Origin: Staphylococcus haemolyticus
Lineage (GTDB): Bacteria > Bacillota > Bacilli > Staphylococcales > Staphylococcaceae
Assembly: GCF_006094395.1 (NCBI RefSeq)
Contig: NZ_CP035291.1
Span: forward strand, 930,001 to 994,000
Reading direction: 5' to 3'
DNA: 64,000 nt
The notes beneath the pieces were generated by a model. It saw only the letters and a program-made list of their open reading frames with translations, did not search any database and was not told the origin of the DNA. A program made the translations under genes and the position numbers. This document shows positions 25,257-33,761 of this stretch, in pieces. How positions within the stretch are numbered: position 1 is the stretch's first letter; each line of letters opens with the position of its first letter.

Positions 25257-25436
25257 ATGATGAAACATTTAACTAAGATTTTCGTTAGTTTGGCAATTAT
25301 CTTATTTGTTATTGGATATTATTTACAGGCTACAGGACACGAGAATCAAGGTGTTAAATTATTATTAGCAGCAATTATGTTTATCATATGTGCTTTTATT
25401 AATCGTAATAATGATAGAAAGAAAAACAGAAAATAA
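25257..25436 (+). CDS. Small two-helix membrane protein, 59 aa
   Basis: ATG 25257 (or 25260) follows GAGGTG by 7 bases; the frame stays open upstream to 25194 but without a ribosome site. Helix 1 is KIFVSLAIILFVIGYYL, the loop QATGHENQG, helix 2 VKLLLAAIMFIICAFI, with tail NRNNDRKKNRK. Function unknown. It has its own terminator and is separate from the pmt operon. Confidence 0.7.
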   Translation: MMKHLTKIFVSLAIILFVIGYYLQATGHENQGVKLLLAAIMFIICAFINRNNDRKKNRK

Positions 25437-25444
25437 CATTTTAG

Positions 25445-25488
25445 ACTCTATATTAGCGTTTGACGTTAGATATAGAGTTTTATTTTTT
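25445..25488 (+). terminator. Terminator of the 59-aa gene
   Basis: ACTCTATAT pairs with ATATAGAGT and is followed by TTTATTTTTT. Confidence 0.8.
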
Positions 25489-25564
25489 AAATAGAATTGT
25501 ATCTATAATGTATATACAGTTTGTAGCTTTAATACCATCAAATACAAGTATTTGCAAAATTACC

Positions 25565-25593
25565 TTTACAAAAGTATATATAGTGTGTATACT
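25565..25593 (+). promoter_or_regulatory. pmt operon promoter with PmtR operator
   Basis: TTTACA (25565-25570), a 17-base spacer and TATACT (25588-25593). The inverted repeat AGTATA-N9-TATACT (25573-25593) overlaps spacer and -10, suited to autorepression by the GntR-type PmtR. Further GTATATAC-like sequences lie at 25509 and 25597. Confidence 0.72.
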
Positions 25594-25624
25594 ATTTATA
25601 TACAGTTATAAAAGGGGGACATCA

Positions 25625-26005
25625 ATGAAAATTATATTGAAGAACACCAGTGAACAACCCATTTATGAACAAATCAAACAACAAATAAAAGAGAATATTT
25701 TAAAGGGGTATGTTGAAGCTGGTAGCCACTTACCTTCGATGCGTGAGCTTGCAAAAGATTTACAGGTGAGTTTAATTACAACTAAAAGAGCTTATGAAGA
25801 TCTTGAGAAAGAGGGATTCGTAACAACTGTCCGAGGAAAAGGTACATTTGTTAAAGAACAAGATAGTTCCATATTAAAAGAAAAGCAATTCTTTGTAATT
25901 GAAAATCTTGCTCGATTAATGATTAAAGAAGCTAAAACAATAGATATGCCTCTCAAGGAATTAAAAGAAATACTAGCTTTAATTTATGAGGAGGAAGAAG
26001 AATGA
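25625..26005 (+). CDS. pmtR: GntR-family (YtrA type) repressor PmtR
   Basis: A 126-residue regulator with a winged helix (residues 10-75; IYEQIKQQIKENILKGYVEAG, SMRELAKDLQVSLITTKRAY) and a short YtrA-type C-terminal helix pair. ATG 25625 has GGGGGA upstream. It overlaps pmtA by 4 bases. In S. aureus PmtR represses pmtABCD and is released by phenol-soluble modulins. The gene order pmtR-A-B-C-D is identical here. Confidence 0.9.
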   Translation: MKIILKNTSEQPIYEQIKQQIKENILKGYVEAGSHLPSMRELAKDLQVSLITTKRAYEDLEKEGFVTTVRGKGTFVKEQDSSILKEKQFFVIENLARLMIKEAKTIDMPLKELKEILALIYEEEEE

Positions 26006-26901
26006 ATGTCATTGAAGTAAAAGATGTATCGTTTCAAAGTAGTGCATTTTCAATAAACAATCTTTCATTCAGTATTCCTCAAGGATTTGTAACTGGATTC
26101 ATTGGGGCTAATGGGGCAGGGAAAACAACGATAATTCGTATGATAATGGATATTATAGAACCTAAGCAAGGTCATATATCAATATTTGGTGAAAAAATAG
26201 CAAATAAACCGAAATGGATAAAAAATAAAATAGGTTTTGTTTATTCAGAAGTTTATTTTAACCAACAATGGACTGCAAAAAAACTTGAAAAAATGGTTTC
26301 ACCATTTTATACCGATTGGGACTCACAAGCATTTAAAAATTATTTAGAAAAATTCAATTTACCTTTCGATGAAAAAATAAAACATTTTTCTACAGGTATG
26401 AAAATGAAATTGTCTTTAGCACTAGCTTTGAGTCACCATGCTGAATTGTTTATATTAGACGAACCAACTGCGGGGTTAGACCCTATTGTTCGTAATGAAG
26501 TGTTAGAAATTTTACAAAGTGAATTACTCGACGAACATAAGACTTTATTTATTTCAACCCATATTATTTCGGATTTAGAGAAAATTGCTGACTATCTTGT
26601 ACATATAAAAGATGGAGAAGTTATTATGCAAGGTTTTCGTCATCAACTTCAAGAACAATACTCAATTGTACAAGGTGATAATCAAGATTTAGACGAGGAA
26701 TTAAATCGCTTGTTCCTTTATAAAGAAGTGAAGTCGACAGGTTTTGTTGGTTTTACTAAACAGGCCCAAGTGTTTAAAGAATTGTTCGGAAAAAAAGTTA
26801 ATATTAAACAACCTACGATTGAAGAACTTATGATCTACATCGAAAAGTCTAAAAGTAATGACAATCAAATAGATTTTCAGCAAAGTAGGTTGATAAAATG
26901 A
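26002..26901 (+). CDS. pmtA: PSM exporter ATPase PmtA
   Basis: A 299-residue ABC ATPase: Walker A GANGAGKTT near residue 36, signature FSTGMKMKLSLALAL near residue 133, Walker B LFILDEPTAGLDP and the H-loop STHIIS. The C-terminal 80 residues are a non-catalytic extension. With PmtC it powers export of phenol-soluble modulins through PmtB and PmtD, and protects the producer. It is translationally coupled to pmtR and pmtB by ATGA overlaps. Confidence 0.9.
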   Translation: MNVIEVKDVSFQSSAFSINNLSFSIPQGFVTGFIGANGAGKTTIIRMIMDIIEPKQGHISIFGEKIANKPKWIKNKIGFVYSEVYFNQQWTAKKLEKMVSPFYTDWDSQAFKNYLEKFNLPFDEKIKHFSTGMKMKLSLALALSHHAELFILDEPTAGLDPIVRNEVLEILQSELLDEHKTLFISTHIISDLEKIADYLVHIKDGEVIMQGFRHQLQEQYSIVQGDNQDLDEELNRLFLYKEVKSTGFVGFTKQAQVFKELFGKKVNIKQPTIEELMIYIEKSKSNDNQIDFQQSRLIK

Positions 26902-27581
26902 AGCAATTACTAATTAGAAATTTTAAATGTAGGAGTATAACGATTGCCATTTATATCTTATTACTTCTATTAAATCCGTTATATGCTTTCGTATTTTCTA
27001 AAACAGAACTTTATTTTTTATTCTATGCACCGATTGCAATCACATTAATGGCGGTTAGCATATTAGACTCTGGACACTTGTTTAGACTACATAGAAGATT
27101 AGGAGGTAAAAGTTCATATTTGTTTTACGAAAGTTTACCTGTCTCTAAAAAAGACATGCTTAATGCGAATTACATTACCTGTATCGTATTAACACTTTTT
27201 GGTGGTTTTATTATCGCTTTGTACAATTTTCAATCTTCTAATATTGATTTTGGGGATTTAAGATACTCAACTGCGATTGCTTTTATATTTGTAAATTTTT
27301 TAAGTATTCCAATTGCATTTAGTAGGAATACTGAAAAGAAACGCGAAGGGATATCATATGCACCTTATATCTTGATAATGATGTTAGTTATTCCATTTGC
27401 TATTACAATAGTTTTTACACTAATTAATGCATTCGTTTTTCATCATCATATTTCTTATAATATCTTTGGCATATATTACAATTATGGTTTATTAAGCTTA
27501 AGTATTGTTTGGATGATTTTAAATTATTTGATTCAATTAAAACGTATAATTCAGCGTGAAAATAAAGGAGGGCCTATATGA
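26898..27581 (+). CDS. pmtB: PSM exporter membrane subunit PmtB
   Basis: A 227-residue integral membrane protein with about six hydrophobic helices (for example TIAIYILLLLLNPLYAFVF and ILIMMLVIPFAITIVFTLI). No soluble domain. Its position between two ABC ATPase genes with 4-base overlaps identifies it as a permease of the same transporter. Confidence 0.86.
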   Translation: MKQLLIRNFKCRSITIAIYILLLLLNPLYAFVFSKTELYFLFYAPIAITLMAVSILDSGHLFRLHRRLGGKSSYLFYESLPVSKKDMLNANYITCIVLTLFGGFIIALYNFQSSNIDFGDLRYSTAIAFIFVNFLSIPIAFSRNTEKKREGISYAPYILIMMLVIPFAITIVFTLINAFVFHHHISYNIFGIYYNYGLLSLSIVWMILNYLIQLKRIIQRENKGGPI

Positions 27582-28450
27582 AATTAGAAAATATTACAAA
27601 AACATATGGAGATAACAATGTTTTAGATAATATCAATTTTGATTTTGGAAATAGCAAAATTGTAGGTTTAATTGGTAAAAATGGTGTTGGTAAAACAACA
27701 TTAATGAAAGTCATGAATGGCAATATTATTAATTTTAAAGGAAAAGTTCAATTAAATGATAACGAGAACGTTGGCTATCTTATTGAACATCCGAAATTAT
27801 ATGATAATAAAACAGGATTAAATAACTTGAAATTATTTGCTCAAGTTCTAGGCAAAGGTTTCGACAAGGAATATACAGATAAAATCATAGACGCATTTGG
27901 CATGAGACCTTACATTAAGAAAAAAGTGAAAAAGTATTCAATGGGTATGAAACAAAAACTTGCGATTGCAGTTTCATTAATGAACAAACCCAAATATCTA
28001 ATTCTTGATGAACCGACAAACGGTATGGATCCAGATGGCTCAATTGATGTATTAGAGACAATTCAATCATTAGTGAATGATTTAGAAATGAAAATTCTAA
28101 TTTCAAGTCATAAATTGGAAGATATTGAATTGATTTGTGATAGAGCTGTCTTTCTACGTGATGGAAACTTTGTACAAGATGTCAATATGAAAGATGGTAG
28201 TGCGCAAGATCATACATCGATTAAATTTGAAGTTAGTGAATTTAATACAGCACTAGATTATTTAACAGAACATTTTAACGTGCTTCAATCACACAAAGAT
28301 AGTGGAGAAATAATGATTAAAGCACAAAAAGATTATAAACAATTACTCAAATCTTTAGCACAAAAAGATTTATATCCTAAGTATATTGAAACAAGAAAAA
28401 GTTCGCTTCGTGATACGTACTTTAATATTAATCAAAGAGGTGACAAATAA
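27578..28450 (+). CDS. pmtC: PSM exporter ATPase PmtC
   Basis: A 290-residue ABC ATPase: Walker A GKNGVGKTT near residue 33, signature YSMGMKQKLAIAVSL near residue 122, Walker B YLILDEPTNGMDP and the H-loop SSHKLED. The C-terminal domain is of the bacitracin/lantibiotic-exporter type (EVSEFNTALDYLTEHF). It overlaps pmtB by 4 bases, with GGAGG in the pmtB end. Confidence 0.9.
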   Translation: MKLENITKTYGDNNVLDNINFDFGNSKIVGLIGKNGVGKTTLMKVMNGNIINFKGKVQLNDNENVGYLIEHPKLYDNKTGLNNLKLFAQVLGKGFDKEYTDKIIDAFGMRPYIKKKVKKYSMGMKQKLAIAVSLMNKPKYLILDEPTNGMDPDGSIDVLETIQSLVNDLEMKILISSHKLEDIELICDRAVFLRDGNFVQDVNMKDGSAQDHTSIKFEVSEFNTALDYLTEHFNVLQSHKDSGEIMIKAQKDYKQLLKSLAQKDLYPKYIETRKSSLRDTYFNINQRGDK

Positions 28451-29179
28451 ATGAGAAGTTTACAATTAGTTAAATATGATATATTGAGTTTTTGTAAAAG
28501 CTATTTAACATATATAGCACTAATTTTAATCTGGTTAGTATTAGGATTAATAACGTTCTTAATGGCACGAAATAATGATCAAGTAAATTATTCATCTATT
28601 TTATCTATGGCAAATTGGATGTTCTTATTCTTTGGCTTGTTAGTAGTGATTAAGACAATTACACGCGATTATTCACAAGGTACGATTCAACTTTATATGA
28701 ATAAAGTGAAAAATAGAATTGGGTATATTATTGCTAAAACAATTTCAATTATTTTATTTTCATTCATTTTTGCATTCATCACATATATCACATTAATGTT
28801 AGTACAAGCATTTACAGAAGGAAAAAATTTAGACGGAGATAAGTTCTTAACGAACATTTGGTTCTATCTTATCTTCTTACTGTTCTTTGGTTTACTCTTA
28901 TTCTTAGTTACATTAATTGTTCAAAAACCGGCAGTAATCTTTACACTAGGTATATTCTTAGTATTTATAGTTCCATTTATTCAACCTTTTATTGGTTTGA
29001 TTCCTGACTGGGGAGAAAAAATTCAAAAATCATTAAAGTATATTCCGTTTAGTTATTTAACTGAGAAATCTCAAACGGATAGTATTAAATTTTCAAATTG
29101 GCAATGGTTTATTTCTTTAGCATCAATTGTTATTTTATTCATTGCGAATATTGCTTATGCAGCTAAAAGGGATATATAA
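28451..29179 (+). CDS. pmtD: PSM exporter membrane subunit PmtD
   Basis: A 242-residue ABC-2-type permease with six predicted helices and the ABC-2 motif KTITRDYSQGTIQLYMNKVK between helices 2 and 3. It starts directly after the pmtC stop, with GAGGTGA as ribosome site. It is the last gene of pmtRABCD; a bidirectional terminator follows. Confidence 0.9.
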   Translation: MRSLQLVKYDILSFCKSYLTYIALILIWLVLGLITFLMARNNDQVNYSSILSMANWMFLFFGLLVVIKTITRDYSQGTIQLYMNKVKNRIGYIIAKTISIILFSFIFAFITYITLMLVQAFTEGKNLDGDKFLTNIWFYLIFLLFFGLLLFLVTLIVQKPAVIFTLGIFLVFIVPFIQPFIGLIPDWGEKIQKSLKYIPFSYLTEKSQTDSIKFSNWQWFISLASIVILFIANIAYAAKRDI

Positions 29180-29202
29180 TATATGCCAAGAAATTGATAT
29201 CC

Positions 29203-29245
29203 AAAAAAGAGGGTAGTAAAACAAATTTTGTTTTATTACCCTCTT
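29203..29245. terminator. Bidirectional terminator, pmtD and thioredoxin-family gene
   Basis: AAGAGGGTAGTAAAAC pairs with GTTTTATTACCCTCTT; an A run precedes it. It sits between convergent stops at 29179 and 29259. Confidence 0.82.
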
Positions 29246-29258
29246 ACTATATATACTT

Positions 29259-29819
29259 TTATAGCATTAACTTACTGATTATAGAGTCATAAACTTGATT
29301 CCATAAGTCAGTATCTGATTTATATTTAGAAGTGATTTCATGATGTACTTCTTTTTCTTTATCCTCATAATTGTGTGCATCTTTAGGTGGTAGTTTTTCA
29401 GCTCTAAGTTGAGTAACAAATTCTTGGGCTTCACGAGCTCTAGGGCCCCAAACACTCACCTGTTCAAATTGATCATTCATAAAGATAAAGATTGGAATCG
29501 AGCGTGCTGTACCATTTGTTAAATATTGATCAATGAGATTTGTGTCTTCATCTCTATGGAATACGCGTACTTCTAGCTGTAGTGATTCACTTATACGCTT
29601 TAATATAGGTAAGTTCATCATAGCGTCGCCGCACCAATCTTCACTTATAACCAAGACTTTAGAATAAGAACTATCTTTAAGTTGATTGATTCTATCGTCA
29701 GACGAAGGTAGTGTGAATGCATTGTAAATTGTTAGTACATTATCTTTATTCACAGTCATGCTATCGATATATTCATCAAGTGGCTGACTATTATTAAAAT
29801 ATGTTTCTAAATTAGCCAT
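29259..29819 (-). CDS. Thioredoxin-family protein
   Basis: A 186-residue thioredoxin-fold protein. The active-site region is VLVISEDWCGDAMMNLP near residue 60, with a single Cys (WCGD) instead of CXXC. The cis-Pro is in ARSIPIFIFM. Single-Cys members of this family cannot do classical dithiol exchange, so it may act in low-molecular-weight thiol (bacillithiol) redox chemistry; that is inference. The C-terminal 50 residues are a charged helix. GGGGAGG precedes the start. Confidence 0.75.
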   Translation of the reverse strand: MANLETYFNNSQPLDEYIDSMTVNKDNVLTIYNAFTLPSSDDRINQLKDSSYSKVLVISEDWCGDAMMNLPILKRISESLQLEVRVFHRDEDTNLIDQYLTNGTARSIPIFIFMNDQFEQVSVWGPRAREAQEFVTQLRAEKLPPKDAHNYEDKEKEVHHEITSKYKSDTDLWNQVYDSIISKLML

Positions 29820-30031
29820 AAATAAAACCTCCCCGTTAAATTTATATCATTATAACAATTTTTACTAAGAATGAATAATTATAAAACTTAAAATATATTA
29901 GTTTTATCACAATTAATAAGAACGTTAAAACAACGTTACAATTCTGTAAGAAATGATTGTAGTGGTTTAGATGTTTCTCAGTAAGTGGTTATGATATATT
30001 TAAGTTAATAAGAATAGAAGTGGTGGTACGG

Positions 30032-30517
30032 TTGCGCATTCAAAATCGATGGATAATCTTTAGTATTTTTACAATAATAGCTTTTATAGTGGTTACGTGT
30101 CTTACAATCTATAAAAATGAAAAAACAATTAATCTTACTGAAGTGAAGATAAATGATATTCAATTAAATGAACCATTTAATGAAAATGATTATGAGATAA
30201 ATCATCACATAAAGTTGGATAGATACAAATTCTATAATGATAAAAAACATAAAGATTTAACTGTAAAAGTAAAAAATAAACACCAAACAGTAAAAGGGAT
30301 CGTATTGATTAATGATCATGATGTAACAACAAACTTTGGTGTTAAAATTGGAGATAGAGTGGATCATGCAATCAATTATTTAGGTGATAATTATCGTAAA
30401 GATAAAGTAGGTAAGGGATATGATGCGTTAATTTATGTTGATAAAGAGCACCATATGAAGCTATCCATTTTATATAAGGATAATGTGGTTAAACGAATAG
30501 AATTTTTTAGTCGTTAA
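30032..30517 (+). CDS. Membrane-anchored protein of unknown function
   Basis: A 161-residue protein (165 if the GTG at 30020 is used) with one N-terminal membrane helix (WIIFSIFTIIAFIVVTCLTIY) and a soluble, Lys- and Asp-rich extracellular domain (INDIQLNEPFNEND, TTNFGVKIGDRVDHAINYLG, IYVDKEHHMKLSILYKD). The last part resembles the small beta domain that ends many staphylococcal exported proteins. The start is uncertain: TTG 30032 has GTGGTGG close upstream. Stands alone before the DUF1700 pair. Confidence 0.65.
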   Translation: MRIQNRWIIFSIFTIIAFIVVTCLTIYKNEKTINLTEVKINDIQLNEPFNENDYEINHHIKLDRYKFYNDKKHKDLTVKVKNKHQTVKGIVLINDHDVTTNFGVKIGDRVDHAINYLGDNYRKDKVGKGYDALIYVDKEHHMKLSILYKDNVVKRIEFFSR

Positions 30518-30601
30518 AAAGTGATACTTTTACAATGCACTTCAAAATAAGCTACTTTTCGATAAGATAGAGATAATTCAATTAAGAAAGTAAGTGAAAT
30601 A

Positions 30602-31159
30602 ATGGATAAGATTACCTTTTTAAATGAACTTGAATTAGAACTTGATGAATTACCAAGAAAAGAAAAAGATAAACTCATGGATGATTATGAAAATCATTTC
30701 TATGAACAAGAATCGAAAGGGAAATCAGAAAAAGATATTATATCGGATTTAAGAGAACCACATGATATAGGTATAGAAGTTAAAGCCAAAGAAGCAATAT
30801 CCTATGCTAAAGTAACACCTAACCTACGTAATATTATTAGGGCTATAATGGCTTCATTAAGTCTTGGCGTGCTTTCTTTTTTCTTCATCATCATCCCTAT
30901 TGTAATATTTATAGCATTATTGATTGTAGTGTTTATATTCTCTGTTTTTTTAATTTCTCTTCCATTAATAATAATATCAATGAGTATCATTAAAGGGATT
31001 GTTGATTCGTTTAGCAATTTCTTATTTAGCATTTCATATGCCGGATTAGGTATCGTCTTATTTGTAGTTACCATGAAAATTACACAAAATTTATATCGAC
31101 TTGTATTAAAATATTTAACTTGGTATATCCAAACGGTTAAAGGAAGAATTAAACAATGA
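30602..31159 (+). CDS. DUF1700 (HAAS-domain) membrane protein
   Basis: A 185-residue protein. The N-terminal HAAS-type helical domain (residues 1-65, MDKITFLNELELELDELPRK, YENHFYEQESKGKSEKDIIS) is followed by four membrane helices. DUF1700 proteins usually pair with PadR regulators or DUF4097 proteins in envelope-stress modules. Here it overlaps a DUF4097 gene by 4 bases, so they are one operon. Role unknown. Confidence 0.8.
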   Translation: MDKITFLNELELELDELPRKEKDKLMDDYENHFYEQESKGKSEKDIISDLREPHDIGIEVKAKEAISYAKVTPNLRNIIRAIMASLSLGVLSFFFIIIPIVIFIALLIVVFIFSVFLISLPLIIISMSIIKGIVDSFSNFLFSISYAGLGIVLFVVTMKITQNLYRLVLKYLTWYIQTVKGRIKQ

Positions 31160-31998
31160 AGAAGGCAATGATAACAGGCATAGTAATATTTGTAGGATTT
31201 TTCTTAGCAGCAACTTTAGTCTGGTTTGTGCATGATAAAGATGAATATAAAAAGCTAAAATATGATAGAGCATACAGTAATGTGAAAATGAATAATTTAA
31301 ATATTGACAGCTATAATTCAGAACTCACAATTAAGCAAGGAGAACATTGTGGTGTTAAATATTATGGTGATAATGATGTTAAGGTATATCGCACAAAAGA
31401 TACATTATATATAAAAGAGCATAAATCTGATAAGAGGGGTTATAGCGTTAATATTAATCCTTTTAATCAAAGTAAATCAAAAATTGAAGTTACACTTCCA
31501 AATAAAAACATTAATAATTTAGATGTATATTCAGGATTTGGAAATGTGAATCTTGATGGCATTAACGCGAAGAAAGGTTCGATTTATCAAGACAATAAAT
31601 ATTTAAAAATTCAAAATTCAAAATTTGATAATCTTTCCTTCAAGAGCGATGCTGGTGGAGTAAAAATTAAAAACAGTGATATCTTTAATAGTGAATTTAA
31701 GACAGGGGTAGGTAACGTCGAAGTAAATAATTCAAAGTTAAAAAAATCGTTATTTGTAAGTGAACTTGGTTATCTTAATTTCACAAACATGAATAGTGAA
31801 ACAGATGTAAAAGGCTCAAGTAAGCTTGATTATATTCATTTGGACTATAAAGATGAACCTAAAAATACTTTATTAAAATTACACCCAGGTACAGGAGAGG
31901 CAAAAGTTGAAAATAAAGCTTTTAATAAAGGTAAGGTAGGAAATAGTAATAATGTAATTGAATTTTACACGGTAAAAGAAGATATCACAATAAAGTAA
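31156..31998 (+). CDS. DUF4097 beta-helix-like exported protein
   Basis: A 280-residue protein with an N-terminal membrane anchor (MITGIVIFVGFFLAATLVWF) and an extracellular domain of short repeating strands (NNLDVYSGFGNVNLDGINAK, NLSFKSDAGGVKIKNSDI, KTGVGNVEVNNSKL). That is the DUF4097/LiaG-like pattern of stacked beta repeats. Coupled to the DUF1700 gene. Two terminators in series follow. Probably an envelope-associated structural or signalling protein; no enzyme motif seen. Confidence 0.8.
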   Translation: MKKAMITGIVIFVGFFLAATLVWFVHDKDEYKKLKYDRAYSNVKMNNLNIDSYNSELTIKQGEHCGVKYYGDNDVKVYRTKDTLYIKEHKSDKRGYSVNINPFNQSKSKIEVTLPNKNINNLDVYSGFGNVNLDGINAKKGSIYQDNKYLKIQNSKFDNLSFKSDAGGVKIKNSDIFNSEFKTGVGNVEVNNSKLKKSLFVSELGYLNFTNMNSETDVKGSSKLDYIHLDYKDEPKNTLLKLHPGTGEAKVENKAFNKGKVGNSNNVIEFYTVKEDITIK

Positions 31999-32000
31999 AA

Positions 32001-32028
32001 TGATTGCCTACACAATAAGAGGCAATCA
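32001..32028 (+). terminator. Hairpin after the DUF4097 gene
   Basis: TGATTGCCT pairs with AGGCAATCA. No T run follows, so the next hairpin is the stronger terminator. Confidence 0.6.
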
Positions 32029-32040
32029 CTTATATAAGTC

Positions 32041-32071
32041 GACGAACGATTTTAAAGTTCGTCTATTTTTT
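32041..32071 (+). terminator. Terminator at the DUF4097 / C45 convergence
   Basis: GACGAAC pairs with GTTCGTC and is followed by TATTTTTT. Confidence 0.8.
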
Positions 32072-33110
32072 AATAATTTGCGAATGTTAAATCGGTATCA
32101 ATTAGACCATTAAATTGTTGGATAGTTAACTCATTTCCATCTAACCAAGATTGAAAATTTATTGATGTGGGTGATTGATTTTCACCTAGTGTCATCCAAG
32201 CGGTTAAGTTTTGCGGTTCATACATTGAAGTGTGTATCGTACCTGACCAACTTTTAAATAATTTGCTATATATTTCGAATTTTGGATCATTAAATAATTT
32301 AAAAGCTGTATGTTTATCTAAGCTTTGTGAAGTTTGTGAGACAGTACGTTCTAGACGTTCACGTGATTCTTTTGTGTAATTTCGGTTTTCATGCGTTAAG
32401 ATTTCGAAATGATTTGTACATACTTTATCATATCTGACATCAAAAGAACGTGGTGTAACCTCAACGATTGCGTGATTAAGCTTTCTATCCATTAAAATAT
32501 AACTGAAAGAGCTTCTATGAGGGAGTTCTTTCAAGAATCTAACGGCTTCATCAACGTCTTTACAATATTCTAAAACAAGACGACCAATCATATAACATAC
32601 AAAGCCATTAGCAGGGTGTTTACGATGCATAAAGTTATAGCCCATCGTCAAACCAGCTTCATTCATACCATCCATACGACCTGTTACTCTAGACGTAGGC
32701 CCAATTTGCGCTAGCCCTCCGTCATTAGGTTGGAATAATAAATATCTCCCATCGTATGTGGCAGGATGATAATCATAATTGCGCACCATAAAATCCTTAC
32801 CTTGAAATACAGTACATCCACTTTCTTTTAAATCTGTGAAACGATAATGTGCAAAATTTAATATCATTTGTTTTGTAGGTAAGTTCAGTACTTCTTGCAT
32901 ACCCATTAACTCTTCCCATATTTCTGGCGCGTATGTTTGAAATACTTGATACGTTTCGTTAACATCTATATCAAATCGGGGCATACGTTTTTTCCATTCA
33001 CGTTCACGATTTTGCAATAAGGGTGTTTGTTTTAGCCATAGCGCTGTTATGACCCCTAAATCATAATGCGATCCTCTAAACGTCATTATATCTGATTTCA
33101 CTTGTTGCAT
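32070..33110 (-). CDS. C45-family autoproteolytic acyltransferase/hydrolase-like protein
   Basis: A 346-residue protein of the C45 (penicillin acyltransferase-like, Ntn hydrolase) group. The expected nucleophile Cys lies in DLKESGCTVFQGKDFMVRNYDY near residue 97, followed by the Asn/Asp-rich RNYDYHP motif and GMNEAGLTMGYNF. Family members self-cleave before this Cys and hydrolyse amide bonds; the substrate here is unknown. AGGAGGCC precedes the ATG. Cytoplasmic, no signal peptide. Confidence 0.75.
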   Translation of the reverse strand: MQQVKSDIMTFRGSHYDLGVITALWLKQTPLLQNREREWKKRMPRFDIDVNETYQVFQTYAPEIWEELMGMQEVLNLPTKQMILNFAHYRFTDLKESGCTVFQGKDFMVRNYDYHPATYDGRYLLFQPNDGGLAQIGPTSRVTGRMDGMNEAGLTMGYNFMHRKHPANGFVCYMIGRLVLEYCKDVDEAVRFLKELPHRSSFSYILMDRKLNHAIVEVTPRSFDVRYDKVCTNHFEILTHENRNYTKESRERLERTVSQTSQSLDKHTAFKLFNDPKFEIYSKLFKSWSGTIHTSMYEPQNLTAWMTLGENQSPTSINFQSWLDGNELTIQQFNGLIDTDLTFANY

Positions 33111-33226
33111 GAGAAGGCCTCCTGAAAATTCTAAATATTGTAAAATAGCATTAATTGAAAACTAATATAATTATTATTATACTGAACATGATAGCAAGAA
33201 AAATTTAAAAAACAAGGAGGGGTACT

Positions 33227-33286
33227 ATGTTTCAAGACGCTTATTTAAAAGTATATAACAAAGTAAAAGCTTGGTGGTTGTATTAA
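33227..33286 (+). CDS. Putative 19-residue peptide
   Basis: ATG 33227 follows a very strong AAGGAGGGG by 4-5 bases. The frame encodes MFQDAYLKVYNKVKAWWLY, then TAA. The peptide is aromatic, cationic and could be amphipathic. Short staphylococcal peptides of this size include alpha-type PSMs, but the sequence does not match any I know. Alternatively it is a leader peptide for the membrane protein at 33447. The ribosome site is the main support. Confidence 0.5.
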   Translation: MFQDAYLKVYNKVKAWWLY

Positions 33287-33446
33287 ACTAATTTACAATT
33301 GAAAATTTATGAAGTTTTTGAATTTTGAAATTTATTTTATAGTTATTATTATAAGACGAAAAAAGGTATCTATTTAACCATAACAGTAAGTATGATAATA
33401 TATAATATTGTAAACATACTTATATCTATTTAGAGGTGAAACATAC

Positions 33447-33620
33447 ATGTGGGATTTAATTAAAGGTTTATTCAAATTCTTATTAAGCTTAGTAGTTATT
33501 ACATCAGTAGTAGTTGGTGTAGGTGTTGTAGCATTTGCTTACATCTTCAAGAAAGACTTTGAAGATATCGAAAGAAAAACTAAAGAAATCGTTTCAGATA
33601 TCGAAAGTAATAACGCGTAA
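33447..33620 (+). CDS. Small single-helix membrane protein, 57 aa
   Basis: Translated by hand from ATG 33447 with AGAGGTGA 8 bases upstream. An amphipathic start (MWDLIKGLFKF), a membrane helix (LLSLVVITSVVVGVGVVAFA) and a charged helical tail (FKKDFEDIERKTKEIVSDIE). Function unknown. A good terminator directly follows, and a promoter-like TATAAT lies in 33396-33410. Confidence 0.72.
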   Translation: MWDLIKGLFKFLLSLVVITSVVVGVGVVAFAYIFKKDFEDIERKTKEIVSDIESNNA

Positions 33621-33634
33621 TAATAGTAATTTAA

Positions 33635-33668
33635 CCAGTGACTTCCGTTTTGAAGTTACTGGTTTTTT
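33635..33668 (+). terminator. Terminator of the 57-aa gene
   Basis: CCAGTGACTTC pairs with GAAGTTACTGG (one G-U pair) and is followed by TTTTTT. Confidence 0.88.
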
Positions 33669-33761
33669 ATTTCAATAAATTCAAACAATGATTAAGAATA
33701 ATTGTCATAGACACCAATCTTTTAATAAAATAAAGGTAATTAGACAATAGGAGGTATTCTG

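Noticed and set aside
25460..25624. N-terminal extension of PmtR
   Set aside because: It would translate through the promoter and operator; ATG 25625 has the proper ribosome site and family length.
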